Shown: in pieces, positions 35,942 through 44,363 of the stretch
Layout of the letters: each line of letters begins with the position of its first letter
Position numbering within the stretch: the stretch's first letter is position 1
Program-made: the position numbers and the translations under genes
Notes under the pieces: model-generated
What the model was told of the DNA's origin: nothing
The model's database searches: none
Seen by the model: the letters and a program-made list of their open reading frames with translations, nothing else
Origin: Gammaproteobacteria bacterium
GTDB lineage: Bacteria > Pseudomonadota > Gammaproteobacteria > Pseudomonadales > Halieaceae
Reading direction: 5' to 3'
Assembly: GCA_024686215.1 (NCBI GenBank)
Contig: JAIBDN010000001.1
Span: 1-64,000 of the forward strand
Length of the DNA: 64,000 nt

Positions 35942-37398
35942 AGTGCCGGAGCAGCGCTCATGCGCAGTTCAGTCTCGGCCAGGCGGCCTTGCAGCCAGTA
36001 GATTTCATAATCATTTCCAAGACCCTCTTGCGCGGCCTGCAGCAAGGCCTGCAGCGCCTGCTGACGCAGGCCCAGGGCAACTTTATTCCCCGGTTCCGCG
36101 GCCAGCGCCACCTCTACAATATGCAGCGTTTTTACCGGTTCACCCTGCGTAAGATAGTTGGTCCCAAGGCTCAACAGGGCCTCTGAGCCAGCCACTACAG
36201 CGAGGTCAGCATACACATCGCTAGCCGGCACCGGATATAGTTCGGTGGTACTGTCAAAGCGAAACCACCCGGCGTAGTAATCCCAGATACTGCGCACCGC
36301 CCAGTCCACCTTGCCATGGTTTTGCACTAAATCCAGGTGCGGTGGTAAGTGGATGTCCTGCATCAACTGGTACACCGACTTTCCGGCGTTCATCCCGGCC
36401 ACGGTTGCATCGTGTACGTAGCGCACCGCGTCACGGATGCGCAGCATATCCGCATTGATCTGTTGAGCACCCACCGTAGGATTAAGGTGGCTGGGCACCA
36501 CTATCTCCGGCTGCAGGGCAATGAGCAGATCCAGAGACTTCACATACTCCATGGGTTTGCGGATTTTTTCGCCACGCATGGTAAATACGTTGGGAAACTG
36601 CGGGAACTGCGGGCCAAAGAAATCCCCACTGAACAGTATTTTCTGCTGTGGCAGCCATAACACGGCATTATCCGCCCCCTCAGCGCCCGGGGTACCGATC
36701 ACCTGAAATTCAACACCGCCCAGGGTAAAACTGTAGCTCTCCCAGTCGGGCACAGTAATGTCGGGTTCAACTCCCCCGTAACGCATCATGGCGATATCCG
36801 GGCGCTCTTCCCAGGCGGGCATCCACGGGAACAAAGTACGATTGCGACCGTACTGATAGGGCTCCAGCTCGCTGAGGTAACGCTGCTCTTCGGGGAAATC
36901 ACCATGGGTGACAATTTGAGTACCCTCCTCCTGCCAGAAGCGAGTGCCGCCTATATGATCGGCATGCGAGTGACTGAGGACGATATAGCGCACCGGCGCG
37001 TCGGACACTTCCTTTAACGCCTGCAGCTGCTTGGCCACCTGTATCACCAGGCCGGTGTCGAAAATTACATTGCCCTCTTGCGTGGTTATCATGATCGTAT
37101 TGCCGACACCGGTAGCGTAGTAAACATTATCAGCAACCTCGCGCACTTCAATAGGCCGCTTTATCAGGTCTACAGCACTGCCGTGTGTACCTTCACCATC
37201 ATCCCCAAAATCCAGGCGCTTGGTGGCCGCATCACCTATGACTTCCAGGGTTTTCAATTCCGCCTGCTTTTTCAAACCCTTGCCAGCATCCTCGTCCATG
37301 ACCAGCCACACTAATGCGACGGCAACGATTGCCATCACGATTAGCAGAAGCTTACCGATACCGCCCGTCTGGCGAAAATGATTGGCCTGTATGTCCAT
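35938..37398 (-). CDS. membrane-anchored MBL-fold hydrolase, alkylsulfatase-related
   Basis: 486 residues from ATG 37398 (GTG 37401 possible). The N-terminal membrane helix (16-34) suggests a periplasm-facing anchor. The metal motif is HSHADHIGG (143-151), with later ligands in GTPGAEGADN and FSGDFF; SHLNP near 325 is another. The alpha-helical C-terminal part (DYYAGWFRFDSTTELYP) is characteristic of SdsA1-type alkyl sulfatases, though the terminal SCP2-like domain is shortened. Hydrolysis of an alkyl ester of sulfate or similar is inferred. Its start overlaps the DUF3604 stop by one base, so they are an operon. Confidence 0.85.
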   Translation of the reverse strand: MDIQANHFRQTGGIGKLLLIVMAIVAVALVWLVMDEDAGKGLKKQAELKTLEVIGDAATKRLDFGDDGEGTHGSAVDLIKRPIEVREVADNVYYATGVGNTIMITTQEGNVIFDTGLVIQVAKQLQALKEVSDAPVRYIVLSHSHADHIGGTRFWQEEGTQIVTHGDFPEEQRYLSELEPYQYGRNRTLFPWMPAWEERPDIAMMRYGGVEPDITVPDWESYSFTLGGVEFQVIGTPGAEGADNAVLWLPQQKILFSGDFFGPQFPQFPNVFTMRGEKIRKPMEYVKSLDLLIALQPEIVVPSHLNPTVGAQQINADMLRIRDAVRYVHDATVAGMNAGKSVYQLMQDIHLPPHLDLVQNHGKVDWAVRSIWDYYAGWFRFDSTTELYPVPASDVYADLAVVAGSEALLSLGTNYLTQGEPVKTLHIVEVALAAEPGNKVALGLRQQALQALLQAAQEGLGNDYEIYWLQGRLAETELRMSAAPAL

Positions 37399-39635
37399 CA
37401 CTGCGTTTCCTCTTTACTGTTCAGGGCCGTCGCCGGGGTATGGGCGACAAATATGGGTGATGACCAGGCACGTTGCTGGGCTGGTGCCAGGCAATCGTCT
37501 TCATTCGGTGTGCGGTAATCGCCATAGCAGGGATCCACTGCGATGCACTGCCCGTTGTCATCGTATGCGCAACGCACATTGTCGGCATTGATCATCGGCG
37601 TGGCTTCCTGCACCGCGCGCACATAGTAAACTGCCTCGCGGGCACTGTTGGCGAAGTCCGCATCCTCGAACTCAAGCTCACACCCCATGGGGTCGTCGCC
37701 ACATTCGAAAGTTCGCCAGGGATCTTCTACCAGATTGTCCAGGGGTTCATTCTCGTACACCTGTGGCCTGATACGCACCACTTCAATACGGTCAATACGG
37801 TGGCGTTCATCACCAGGGTTATAGCACTCTCCGCCACACAGCAATTCCAGACGCTCCTGCCCCAGGGCGCGCAGCGCAAAATCCGGACAACCTGCTTGTT
37901 GCTTGAAGGCGCCAACCGCACTGACTCTGAAGCGGGGATTACTGGCGGAAGATACCTCGGACCCCATGGGGAACTCGGTCTTATCCGCCAACATGTCGAA
38001 CCACAGCAGGATACGATCACCCGAGGTGGCGTAGACTTCCTTGCGCTTCAGACTGTCCCATATAGCCCCGCGGTTGCGACCGTCACTGTGGGTAGCGATT
38101 AATCCACCTGTTAACCAAAAGGTATTCTGGCGCTCCATATTACGCAAATTAACCAGGCCAACGCCCGCGTCGTCAAGGGGGACTGAATAGGGCAGCGGTT
38201 CGCGTTGGTCCCCGCGTTGTCGTGCAGCCAGACGCTGGCTGGGTGCGCCAAAAGACTCCGTCATCAATTTGCGTTTGAGCTCCTTGTACCCGGTACCGCC
38301 CTTGCTGCGATGATTATCACTGGAGCCCAGTAAACCGAAGCGGAAATTGAACGGCTCTGCCGGCATCTCAAAATCTGTAATAGCCAGCGCATATTGCGCA
38401 GTCGCCATAGGCCGGTGATCCATAGGCGCATTAAAACAATCTGTACACACGCCGCAATTTAACCAGTCGCCAACTTCCTGACCCGGAATAGTCAGGTGAC
38501 CGGAATTGCCCGCATCGACAAAATTGCGCCGCGCTGCAACTTCACGGCTCTCGCACTCGGTGACGTCAATACCCTCCGCGTCACAGCGTTCGCGAATAAT
38601 CTGTCCGGCGCGCCAGCAGCAGGGCAGATAGTCGTCGCTGGGTTGCGGGCAGTAAAGGCCGCCGCTCTCGTCAACAGCTGCACCGCGCCAACTGCGATAC
38701 GCTTCGGAGTTTCCATGTCCAGAGTAAACCTCGAACAGGATCTGCCGGTCGGGGTCGTGCTGAGCGCGATTGAGTTGCTTGCTGAGGCTGGTGCTGGCGG
38801 GGGTATTCATCCCCCAGGAATTGCCGTGGGGAATAACAATGCTATCGAAGCCCCATTGGTCCAGCTTGGCAAACAACTCCCGCGGATCGTCGGCAATTTC
38901 CAGGCAATCCGCTGGCAGCTCTTTACTGTCTACGCCTTTCTCACAGATAGGCGTATCAGCCACCTCATCGTAATATTGCTGAATGCCCCAGTAAAATTCC
39001 CGATTCTCAAAGTCTGTGAGCGACATCATCAATTGCGCCGCCTTGCCCATGGGAGCTTTGGCCAACTGTGCACGTGGCGCTGCAATGGCCCTGGCCGGTA
39101 CTTTTTCATCCGCGGTATCAAAGAAAATCACGTTTTTGTGGCCGTAATGCTTGGCCGGGTCAGTATTTACCTGGCTCCATTCCCAACCCAGAAAGGACAC
39201 CAGGTCGGGGTTATCCGGATCACCGGAAATGCGGTTGCACTCGCGGATGCTCTCCCTGGTCTCTGCCCAGCGCCGCGGGGTGATACCTTCCGCATGATCG
39301 TTGATAGACCAGAAGTCCAGATTGGAACAGTAACGTGCAAAATCACAGGCATCTGCCGGGGGATGATAGCCACTGCCACCCATAAGCGGTACCGACATGA
39401 TGAAGGCATCAGGTGAAAATGTGGTGTGCACGTGCAAGTCACCAAACAAAACCTGTCGCTCGGCTCTATCGGCTGGTGCTACACGGACTTGCCTGGAATG
39501 TTTTTCTGCTACCACCGGGGGGGGGAGCGCCACACCTTCTATTTGGCCGCGACCTTGCGGTTTACCACAGCCACTGAGCTGGGTTAAGCCTACCAGTGAT
39601 ACCGCTACGATCAGTTGGTGAAACACATCGGGCAT
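37398..39635 (-). CDS. DUF3604 lipoprotein, PHP-like hydrolase
   Basis: 745 residues from ATG 39635, preceded by AGGTAG; the frame is open further up to 39800 without support. Lipobox LSGC with Cys23. LFGDLHVHTTFSPDAF near 62-77 resembles the metal-binding start of PHP domains, and further His-rich segments (NDHAEG, SSDNHRS) could complete the site. DUF3604 has no firmly known reaction. The protein contains many cysteines (CCWRAG, CGVCTDC, CGGEC), pointing to disulfides in the envelope. It is coupled to the MBL gene, suggesting both act on one substrate outside the cytoplasm. Confidence 0.85.
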   Translation of the reverse strand: MPDVFHQLIVAVSLVGLTQLSGCGKPQGRGQIEGVALPPPVVAEKHSRQVRVAPADRAERQVLFGDLHVHTTFSPDAFIMSVPLMGGSGYHPPADACDFARYCSNLDFWSINDHAEGITPRRWAETRESIRECNRISGDPDNPDLVSFLGWEWSQVNTDPAKHYGHKNVIFFDTADEKVPARAIAAPRAQLAKAPMGKAAQLMMSLTDFENREFYWGIQQYYDEVADTPICEKGVDSKELPADCLEIADDPRELFAKLDQWGFDSIVIPHGNSWGMNTPASTSLSKQLNRAQHDPDRQILFEVYSGHGNSEAYRSWRGAAVDESGGLYCPQPSDDYLPCCWRAGQIIRERCDAEGIDVTECESREVAARRNFVDAGNSGHLTIPGQEVGDWLNCGVCTDCFNAPMDHRPMATAQYALAITDFEMPAEPFNFRFGLLGSSDNHRSKGGTGYKELKRKLMTESFGAPSQRLAARQRGDQREPLPYSVPLDDAGVGLVNLRNMERQNTFWLTGGLIATHSDGRNRGAIWDSLKRKEVYATSGDRILLWFDMLADKTEFPMGSEVSSASNPRFRVSAVGAFKQQAGCPDFALRALGQERLELLCGGECYNPGDERHRIDRIEVVRIRPQVYENEPLDNLVEDPWRTFECGDDPMGCELEFEDADFANSAREAVYYVRAVQEATPMINADNVRCAYDDNGQCIAVDPCYGDYRTPNEDDCLAPAQQRAWSSPIFVAHTPATALNSKEETQ

Positions 39636-39821
39636 TAGCACTACCTGTTGTCGCCAAACGCCGTAACGCGCCAGCATGACACAGGAATATAGTGGCCTTG
39701 CGGCTGTATTGCGAGGTTCGCCCCGGCCAAAATACATGACAGCCAGTGCTGGAGGAATTCGGAGAACAGAACACTGCTGCGCCAACACAGGCGTTGGCAC
39801 GGTCCTAACTTTATACCAACA

Positions 39822-39841
39822 CCGCCCCGTTATTGGGGCGG
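39822..39841 (-). terminator. possible terminator behind the AlgP-like gene
   Basis: CCGCCCC, six bases, GGGGCGG forms a perfect 7-bp GC-rich stem 19 bases beyond the AlgP-like stop codon. The following minus-strand bases (TGTTGGTAT) are only moderately T-rich. The 224-bp gap 39636-39859 also has GCCAAC-N6-GTTGGC at 39781-39798 and otherwise nothing evident. Confidence 0.5.
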
Positions 39842-39859
39842 CATCAGAGTTTTAGCTTA

Positions 39860-40471
39860 TTAAGCCGCCTTTTTCTTTGCCGGCGCCTTTTTTCTGGCAG
39901 CTTTTTTCTTGGGAGCCGCTTTCTTAGTGGCTGCCTTTTTCTTGGGTGCTGCCTTCTTCTTTACCGCAGCCTTTTTCTTTGCCGGAGCCTTTTTTCTGGC
40001 TGCGGGCTTTTTCTTGGCTGCAGGTTTCTTTTTAGCCGCTGCCTTTTTCTTTGCAGCTGGCTTTTTCGTCTTCTTGGCCATGGCCTTTTCTACCATGCTG
40101 GCAGCGCGATTAGCGGCCTGGGCTTTTCGACTCTCAAGTATTGCATCAGTCTTCACTGACACATACTTCTCAGCAGCCTCATAAGCAGCCTTGGCAATTT
40201 TGCCAACGGCCTCGGCCAGATCCTGAACCTGCTTAACCAGTGCATCAACTTTCTTCTGGTTATCAGGAGTGGCTTTTTTGCGCAACGCTGCCCTCGCTTT
40301 CTTCAATCGCGCACTGGCACTGCCATGCTTTTTGCGTGCTGAAGAGAGTTCGCGTTTCGCCTTGGCGCTGGCCTTTTCAGACTCAGACACCAACTTCTTT
40401 CTCAGTTGCTCCACTTTTTGGTTAGCTTTTTCTGCCATTTTGGTAGCTTGAGCCAGTTCTTTATCCAACAT
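39860..40471 (-). CDS. algP: AlgP-like histone-H1-type DNA-binding protein
   Basis: 203 residues. Residues 1-115 are highly charged and helical (coiled-coil-like, rich in Lys, Ala, Gln and Glu). Residues about 128-203 are a Lys/Ala/Pro tail made of imperfect KKxAAKKKPAAKKK-type repeats, as in Pseudomonas AlgP (AlgR3) and eukaryotic histone H1 tails. Such proteins bind DNA without sequence preference; in Pseudomonas AlgP affects alginate gene expression. The repeats make copy-number change between strains likely. The start at 40471 has CGGAGCAT upstream. Long frames on the other strand, rich in Phe and Leu, are shadows. Confidence 0.88.
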   Translation of the reverse strand: MLDKELAQATKMAEKANQKVEQLRKKLVSESEKASAKAKRELSSARKKHGSASARLKKARAALRKKATPDNQKKVDALVKQVQDLAEAVGKIAKAAYEAAEKYVSVKTDAILESRKAQAANRAASMVEKAMAKKTKKPAAKKKAAAKKKPAAKKKPAARKKAPAKKKAAVKKKAAPKKKAATKKAAPKKKAARKKAPAKKKAA

Positions 40472-40628
40472 TGCTTTTTATGCTCCGTGTTGATAATAAA
40501 TACCGCAATCACAGTGTATGCTTAATTGACAAATATGTAACGATTATTTTTTGACCAGCCAGCGCGACTTCCGCACAAACTTTTTGCCTGGCAACTGCAC
40601 CGTTTGTAAATGGAACCTCTCGTTATTT

Positions 40629-42146
40629 TCACACAGTAACTGCGGTGAATTTCGCAACAAGTTCGGTCATCGGTTCAGGCACTCCCTGCTCACTAATAAC
40701 TTGAGCATGGGTATGATCAAGTAATCGCGGCTCGGCAACACCACAGGAGTGGGCGATGGTTTCAACTTCATGCATCAGGTTACTGGCGTAGTGCGCAACG
40801 CGCTGCGATTTATCACGCGGATTCAACCCTTTCTGCAAATCTTCATCATGCGTGGTAATGCCGGTAGGACAGGTGTTTTTATTGCACTGCAATGCTTGAA
40901 CACAGCCCAGAGCAAACATAAATCCTCGCGCTGAATTGACGCAGTCAGCGCCAAGACACAGCGCCGCAGCCACACCGCCGGGATTAATCATCTTACCGGA
41001 AGCGATAACCCGGATACGATCACGCAGACCATGCTCGAGTAACTTCCCCACAACAAGCGGCAAACTGTGCCGCACCGGTAACCCCATAAAATCAATCAAG
41101 CTCTGTGGCGCTGCGCCAGTACCACCGTCGGCGCTATCAATAGTGAAGAAATCCAGAGCGTAATCCAGGCCGCGCTCGCCGATACGCAAACAGAGTTCGT
41201 CTACCCAGGCAGACTGCCCAATAACCGCTTTTATCCCAACAGGCTTACCGGTAACTTCTCTTACTCTGAAAATCATATCGAGTAGATCATCAATACAGTG
41301 CACATCGGGATGGCGATTGGGGCTTAAAGAATCCTGCCCTGCAGGAATTCCTCGCGTCGCCGCGATTACATCCGTAACTTTCGCTCCAGGTAGAATACCT
41401 CCTTTCCCCGGTTTGGCGCCTTGTGATAGTTTGATCTCAAACATCCGCACCTGTTCGTGCGCAGCAAGCTGCCGCAGTTTTTCATCACTTAAACCTCCCT
41501 GCTCATCACGCACACCGTATTTGGCCGTACCAATCTGAAAAATAATGTCGCAACCACCCTTCAGATGAAACGGAGACAACGCGCCCTCTCCAGTATTCAG
41601 CCAGATGCCCGCGCGTTTTGCCCCAACGGACAGTGCTTGAATCGCAGGCGCGGACAGCGCACCAAAGCTCATTGCAGAAATATTGAAAAATGATGTTGTT
41701 GCATAGGATTGCCGTGCATAGCCTTCGCCAAAAGTAATAGCACTGCGCGGTTCGATCTCATCTTCCAGTGGCGGGAAAAGCCCATTCAGGAAAATAATGT
41801 CTCCCGGGTGATTAAGGGGATTAGTGGAACCAAAAGCCACCATCGAATCTATATCCTTGGCGGCACGGTATACCCAGGAGCGCTGCGCACGATTGAAAGG
41901 TAATTCTTCTCTGTCCAGGGCAAAAAAGTATTGCCGAAAAAACTCGCCGATATGTTCAAAGAAATAACGAAAACGACCAATCACCGGATAATTGCGCCGG
42001 ATAGTCTGTTTGGTCTGGGTTACATCGGCTATATACATGCACACGACGGCCAATAAAACGGCAACAATGGCCAGAGCCATCACCAGTGACGCCACTTCGA
42101 GAAAATTCACTGCAAACACCCGCAGGGTATCCATACTCATGTCCAT
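40629..42146 (-). CDS. FMN-binding glutamate-synthase-like protein with membrane anchor
   Basis: 505 residues from ATG 42146 (GGGGAG seven bases upstream). The N-terminus has a membrane helix (about 15-38). The rest is the glutamate synthase central/FMN barrel: ISAMSFGALSAPAIQALS, LSQGAKPGKGGILPG, SADGGTGAAP and the C-x5-C-x4-C cluster of [3Fe-4S] ligands near 412-424 (GCVQALQC...TCPTG). The glutaminase and C-terminal domains of GltB are absent. Stand-alone copies are common in proteobacteria, but their substrate is not established. No gltD-like gene is adjacent. Confidence 0.9.
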   Translation of the reverse strand: MDMSMDTLRVFAVNFLEVASLVMALAIVAVLLAVVCMYIADVTQTKQTIRRNYPVIGRFRYFFEHIGEFFRQYFFALDREELPFNRAQRSWVYRAAKDIDSMVAFGSTNPLNHPGDIIFLNGLFPPLEDEIEPRSAITFGEGYARQSYATTSFFNISAMSFGALSAPAIQALSVGAKRAGIWLNTGEGALSPFHLKGGCDIIFQIGTAKYGVRDEQGGLSDEKLRQLAAHEQVRMFEIKLSQGAKPGKGGILPGAKVTDVIAATRGIPAGQDSLSPNRHPDVHCIDDLLDMIFRVREVTGKPVGIKAVIGQSAWVDELCLRIGERGLDYALDFFTIDSADGGTGAAPQSLIDFMGLPVRHSLPLVVGKLLEHGLRDRIRVIASGKMINPGGVAAALCLGADCVNSARGFMFALGCVQALQCNKNTCPTGITTHDEDLQKGLNPRDKSQRVAHYASNLMHEVETIAHSCGVAEPRLLDHTHAQVISEQGVPEPMTELVAKFTAVTV

Positions 42147-42537
42147 TAACCAACTCCCCGGCTGTAACAAGCCTGTTATCGATCTCAGTTACTCACTCGC
42201 TTTTGTTTACTGTTGTCGTATGCAGCCAGGTGAGGCTACCACAACTTTTCCCAGCCGCTGCGTTGTAGCTGACAGCAGTGGTTGACCATTTTTTGATAGA
42301 GCAAGTTCACCGCGGCACAAGTAACTGACACACGGACTGGACGGCACTGGCACAAATCGCATAGGCGGCTTCAGCCGCGCGCAGGTTGTCTGGTGCAGCG
42401 ACCTTCGGCGCCAGCAAGGACGACAGCCTCATCAGCAAAACTGTAAGTACTCGCCTAGCGTTTCCCTGTTACAGGAAGCGGCCGCATCGATGCCGCGGAA
42501 TCTGGTATTATTCTGATCATAAGGCTGAAGATTGAAC
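42147..42537. other. intergenic region without a recognised gene
   Basis: This is the left part of a 539-bp gap. I see no conserved coding frame, tRNA or repeat. It must contain the promoter of the leftward FMN protein gene. CGGCTTCAGCCG at 42366-42377 is a short hairpin without a T-run. Base composition is similar to the neighbours. Confidence 0.5.
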
Positions 42538-42618
42538 GTGGCTAAAAAGCGCCTACGAACAAGCAAAAAGCCCGCTTTAGTGCCCCCTGGAGGGGAAAAA
42601 TGGGTCCGCCTACGCTAG
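42538..42618 (+). CDS. possible 26-residue basic peptide
   Basis: A GTG-initiated frame encodes MAKKRLRTSKKPALVPPGGEKWVRLR and stops with TAG at 42616. It is strongly basic (about nine Lys/Arg) with a PPGGE turn and a terminal aromatic/basic patch. GAAG lies about nine bases upstream of GTG, a weak ribosome site. The frame covers the left arm of a hairpin structure (42569-42647). I do not recognise the peptide. It could be a leader peptide for the zinc-ribbon gene at 42686 or chance. Confidence 0.25.
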   Translation: MAKKRLRTSKKPALVPPGGEKWVRLR

Positions 42619-42647
42619 ACTCATCGCCTAATGGCCATAAGCGGGCT
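42569..42647. ncRNA. possible structured RNA or leader upstream of the zinc-ribbon gene
   Basis: AGCCCGCTT (42569-42577) pairs perfectly with AAGCGGGCT (42639-42647). The enclosed region has a hairpin CCCC-CTGGA-GGGG (42584-42595 region) and GCC-N4-GGC near 42626-42635. On the minus strand the closing stem is followed by a T5 tract (42565-42569 complement), as in an intrinsic terminator, and TATAAT lies just before the stem. The plus strand alternatively gives a leader with a good GGAGGGG-AAAA-ATG. Orientation and function are undecided. Confidence 0.35.
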
Positions 42648-42685
42648 ATTATAAACAAGACAAACAGTAATCATGGGATAAGAAG

Positions 42686-43084
42686 ATGGAATTCAATCCG
42701 GAAACACACGTCATCAAATGCCCCAAGTGCGGCCATGGAATGGACGAGATCAGCTACGGCGGCGATCTGCTGATTGATCGCTGTAGCAATTGCCGCGGTA
42801 TGTGGTTTGACCATGGCGAGGCGGACCTGCTGAAGAAGAAGTGGATGGGAGATGCCCTGGATATCGGCGAAGCGAGCACCGGCAAACAATGGGACGCTGT
42901 CGATGATATTGCCTGCCCACGTTGCGGCAAGGACATGGAAAAAGCCTCGGACCCCAAGCAACCGCATATCTGGTACGAGACCTGTGAAGAGCACGGCATG
43001 TTCATGGATGCCGGCGAATTTACCGACTATAAGCATGAGACCCTTGCAGATTGGTTTCGCGGCCTGATTAAGGGTTCGCGCTAG
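42686..43084 (+). CDS. TFIIB-type zinc-ribbon protein
   Basis: 132 residues. Two zinc-binding knuckle pairs are visible: Cys12, Cys15, Cys33, Cys36 (CPKC...CSNC with GMWFDHGE, the zf-TFIIB signature) and Cys77, Cys80, Cys100, His103 (CPRC...CEEH). The repeat of the same fold suggests an internal duplication. Members are small cytoplasmic proteins of unknown function. A strong terminator follows, and the structured region upstream may form its leader. Start ATG 42686 follows AAGAAG. Confidence 0.85.
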   Translation: MEFNPETHVIKCPKCGHGMDEISYGGDLLIDRCSNCRGMWFDHGEADLLKKKWMGDALDIGEASTGKQWDAVDDIACPRCGKDMEKASDPKQPHIWYETCEEHGMFMDAGEFTDYKHETLADWFRGLIKGSR

Positions 43085-43109
43085 CACAGGCCCCGGGGCT
43101 CCTGAAACA

Positions 43110-43133
43110 GGGCGGCGGCGAGCCGCCCTTTTT
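43110..43133 (+). terminator. intrinsic terminator of the zinc-ribbon gene
   Basis: GGGCGGC (43110-43116), loop GGCGA, GCCGCCC (43122-43128), then five T residues. This is a textbook rho-independent terminator 25 bases after the stop. The remaining 160 bp to the DAHP synthase gene show no other clear signal. Confidence 0.9.
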
Positions 43134-43295
43134 CTTGCTCCGGTTTCAGCTTCGCGGCACCAGGCAGCAGCGCAGTAAGCACATGATTAGCAAGCACTTA
43201 CTTTCACCGCATACCCTATAAGCAAAACCTCCAGGGCCCTTGCGTCTCGCTGGTCGACGGCGTAAATTCCGCATTCAACAGTATCAGGCAACACT

Positions 43296-44363
43296 ATGAA
43301 CAAGCCCACAGACGACATCCGCATCGGCAAGGCACAACCCCTGATCACCCCCTGGGTACTGGCAGAGGAGCTCCCTCTGCCACCCGCAGGCGCACAAACT
43401 ATCGCCGCAGCTCGCAGTAGCATAGAGCGGGTACTCAGTGGCGAAGACCACCGGGTGCTGGCCATCGTAGGCCCCTGTTCGGTGCATGACCCCGAGGCGT
43501 TGCTGGAGTTTGCCGCTCGCTTCAAGGCGATGTGCGAGCCCCTGGCAGATGCCATAGTGCCGGTGCTGAGAGTGTATTTCGAGAAACCGCGCACGGTAGT
43601 GGGCTGGAAAGGCCTGATCAACGACCCGGACCTTGACGGCAGTTTCCACATCAATAAAGGCTTGCGCCTGGCGCGCAAGGTTTTGCTGGACATAACCGCG
43701 CTGGGCCTGCCCGCAGCCAGTGAATTCCTGGATACCACCTTTGGCCAGTACTATGCCGAGTTAGTCAGCTTTGGGGCCATTGGCGCCAGAACTGTGGAAA
43801 GCCAGATTCACCGCGAGCTCGCTTCCGGCCTGTCCATGCCGGTGGGCTTCAAAAATGGCACCGGTGGGCAGATCGATGTCGCCATCGATGCCATTCGCAG
43901 TGCGCAACACGGCCACTGGTTCCCGTCGTTGACCAAGGAGGGAACCCCGGCAATTCTGAAATCCGAGGGTAATCCCCACGGCTATCTGATCCTGCGAGGC
44001 GGCAAACAGAGTGGCCCCAATTACCAGGCAACAGCCGTACAGCAGGCTGCCGCGGCACTGGCAGATAACGCACTCACCCCCTCGCTTATCGTCGATTGCA
44101 GTCACGGTAACAGTGAAAAAGATCCTGCGCGCCAGGCCCAGGTAGTGTCCGCATTGTGCGAACAGATCGAGCAGGGGCAGAGAGCACTGCGCGGCATCAT
44201 GTTGGAGAGTCACCTGGTAGCGGGAACCCAGACGGTCACTGCAGACCAGCCCCTGACCTACGGCCAGAGCATCACCGACGCCTGCCTGTCACTAGAAGAT
44301 ACTGAACCACTGCTGCAGCAACTCGCCGCAGCAGTAAGAAAAACTGGAGAAAACCATGAGTGA
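43296..44363 (+). CDS. aroG: 3-deoxy-7-phosphoheptulonate synthase (class I)
   Basis: 355 residues, as in AroF/G/H of enterics. Motifs include [12 protein letters not shown] (about 58-69), [16 protein letters not shown] (about 91-106), [16 protein letters not shown] and GFKNGTGG (about 185-192), and [11 protein letters not shown] near 268. It condenses phosphoenolpyruvate with erythrose-4-phosphate, the first step to aromatic amino acids. Which feedback isozyme it is cannot be told here. It overlaps gor by eight bases at its 3' end. No trp or tyr leader peptide was seen upstream. Confidence 0.95.
   Translation: MNKPTDDIRIGKAQPLITPWVLAEELPLPPAGAQTIAAARSSIERVLSGEDHRVLAIVGPCSVHDPEALLEFAARFKAMCEPLADAIVPVLRVYFEKPRTVVGWKGLINDPDLDGSFHINKGLRLARKVLLDITALGLPAASEFLDTTFGQYYAELVSFGAIGARTVESQIHRELASGLSMPVGFKNGTGGQIDVAIDAIRSAQHGHWFPSLTKEGTPAILKSEGNPHGYLILRGGKQSGPNYQATAVQQAAAALADNALTPSLIVDCSHGNSEKDPARQAQVVSALCEQIEQGQRALRGIMLESHLVAGTQTVTADQPLTYGQSITDACLSLEDTEPLLQQLAAAVRKTGENHE

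Noticed and set aside
38496-39416. 306-residue plus-strand frame opposite the DUF3604 gene
   Set aside because: The opposite strand encodes a coherent lipoprotein with family motifs; this frame has none.
39833-40184. Phe/Leu-rich plus-strand frames and apparent repeat array opposite the AlgP-like gene
   Set aside because: The repeats are explained by Lys/Ala codon repetition of the AlgP tail. There are no constant-length repeats with unique spacers, so it is not CRISPR.
43187-43738. 183-residue minus-strand frame opposite the DAHP synthase gene
   Set aside because: It overlaps a gene with diagnostic motifs and encodes a low-complexity Ser/Arg-rich product.
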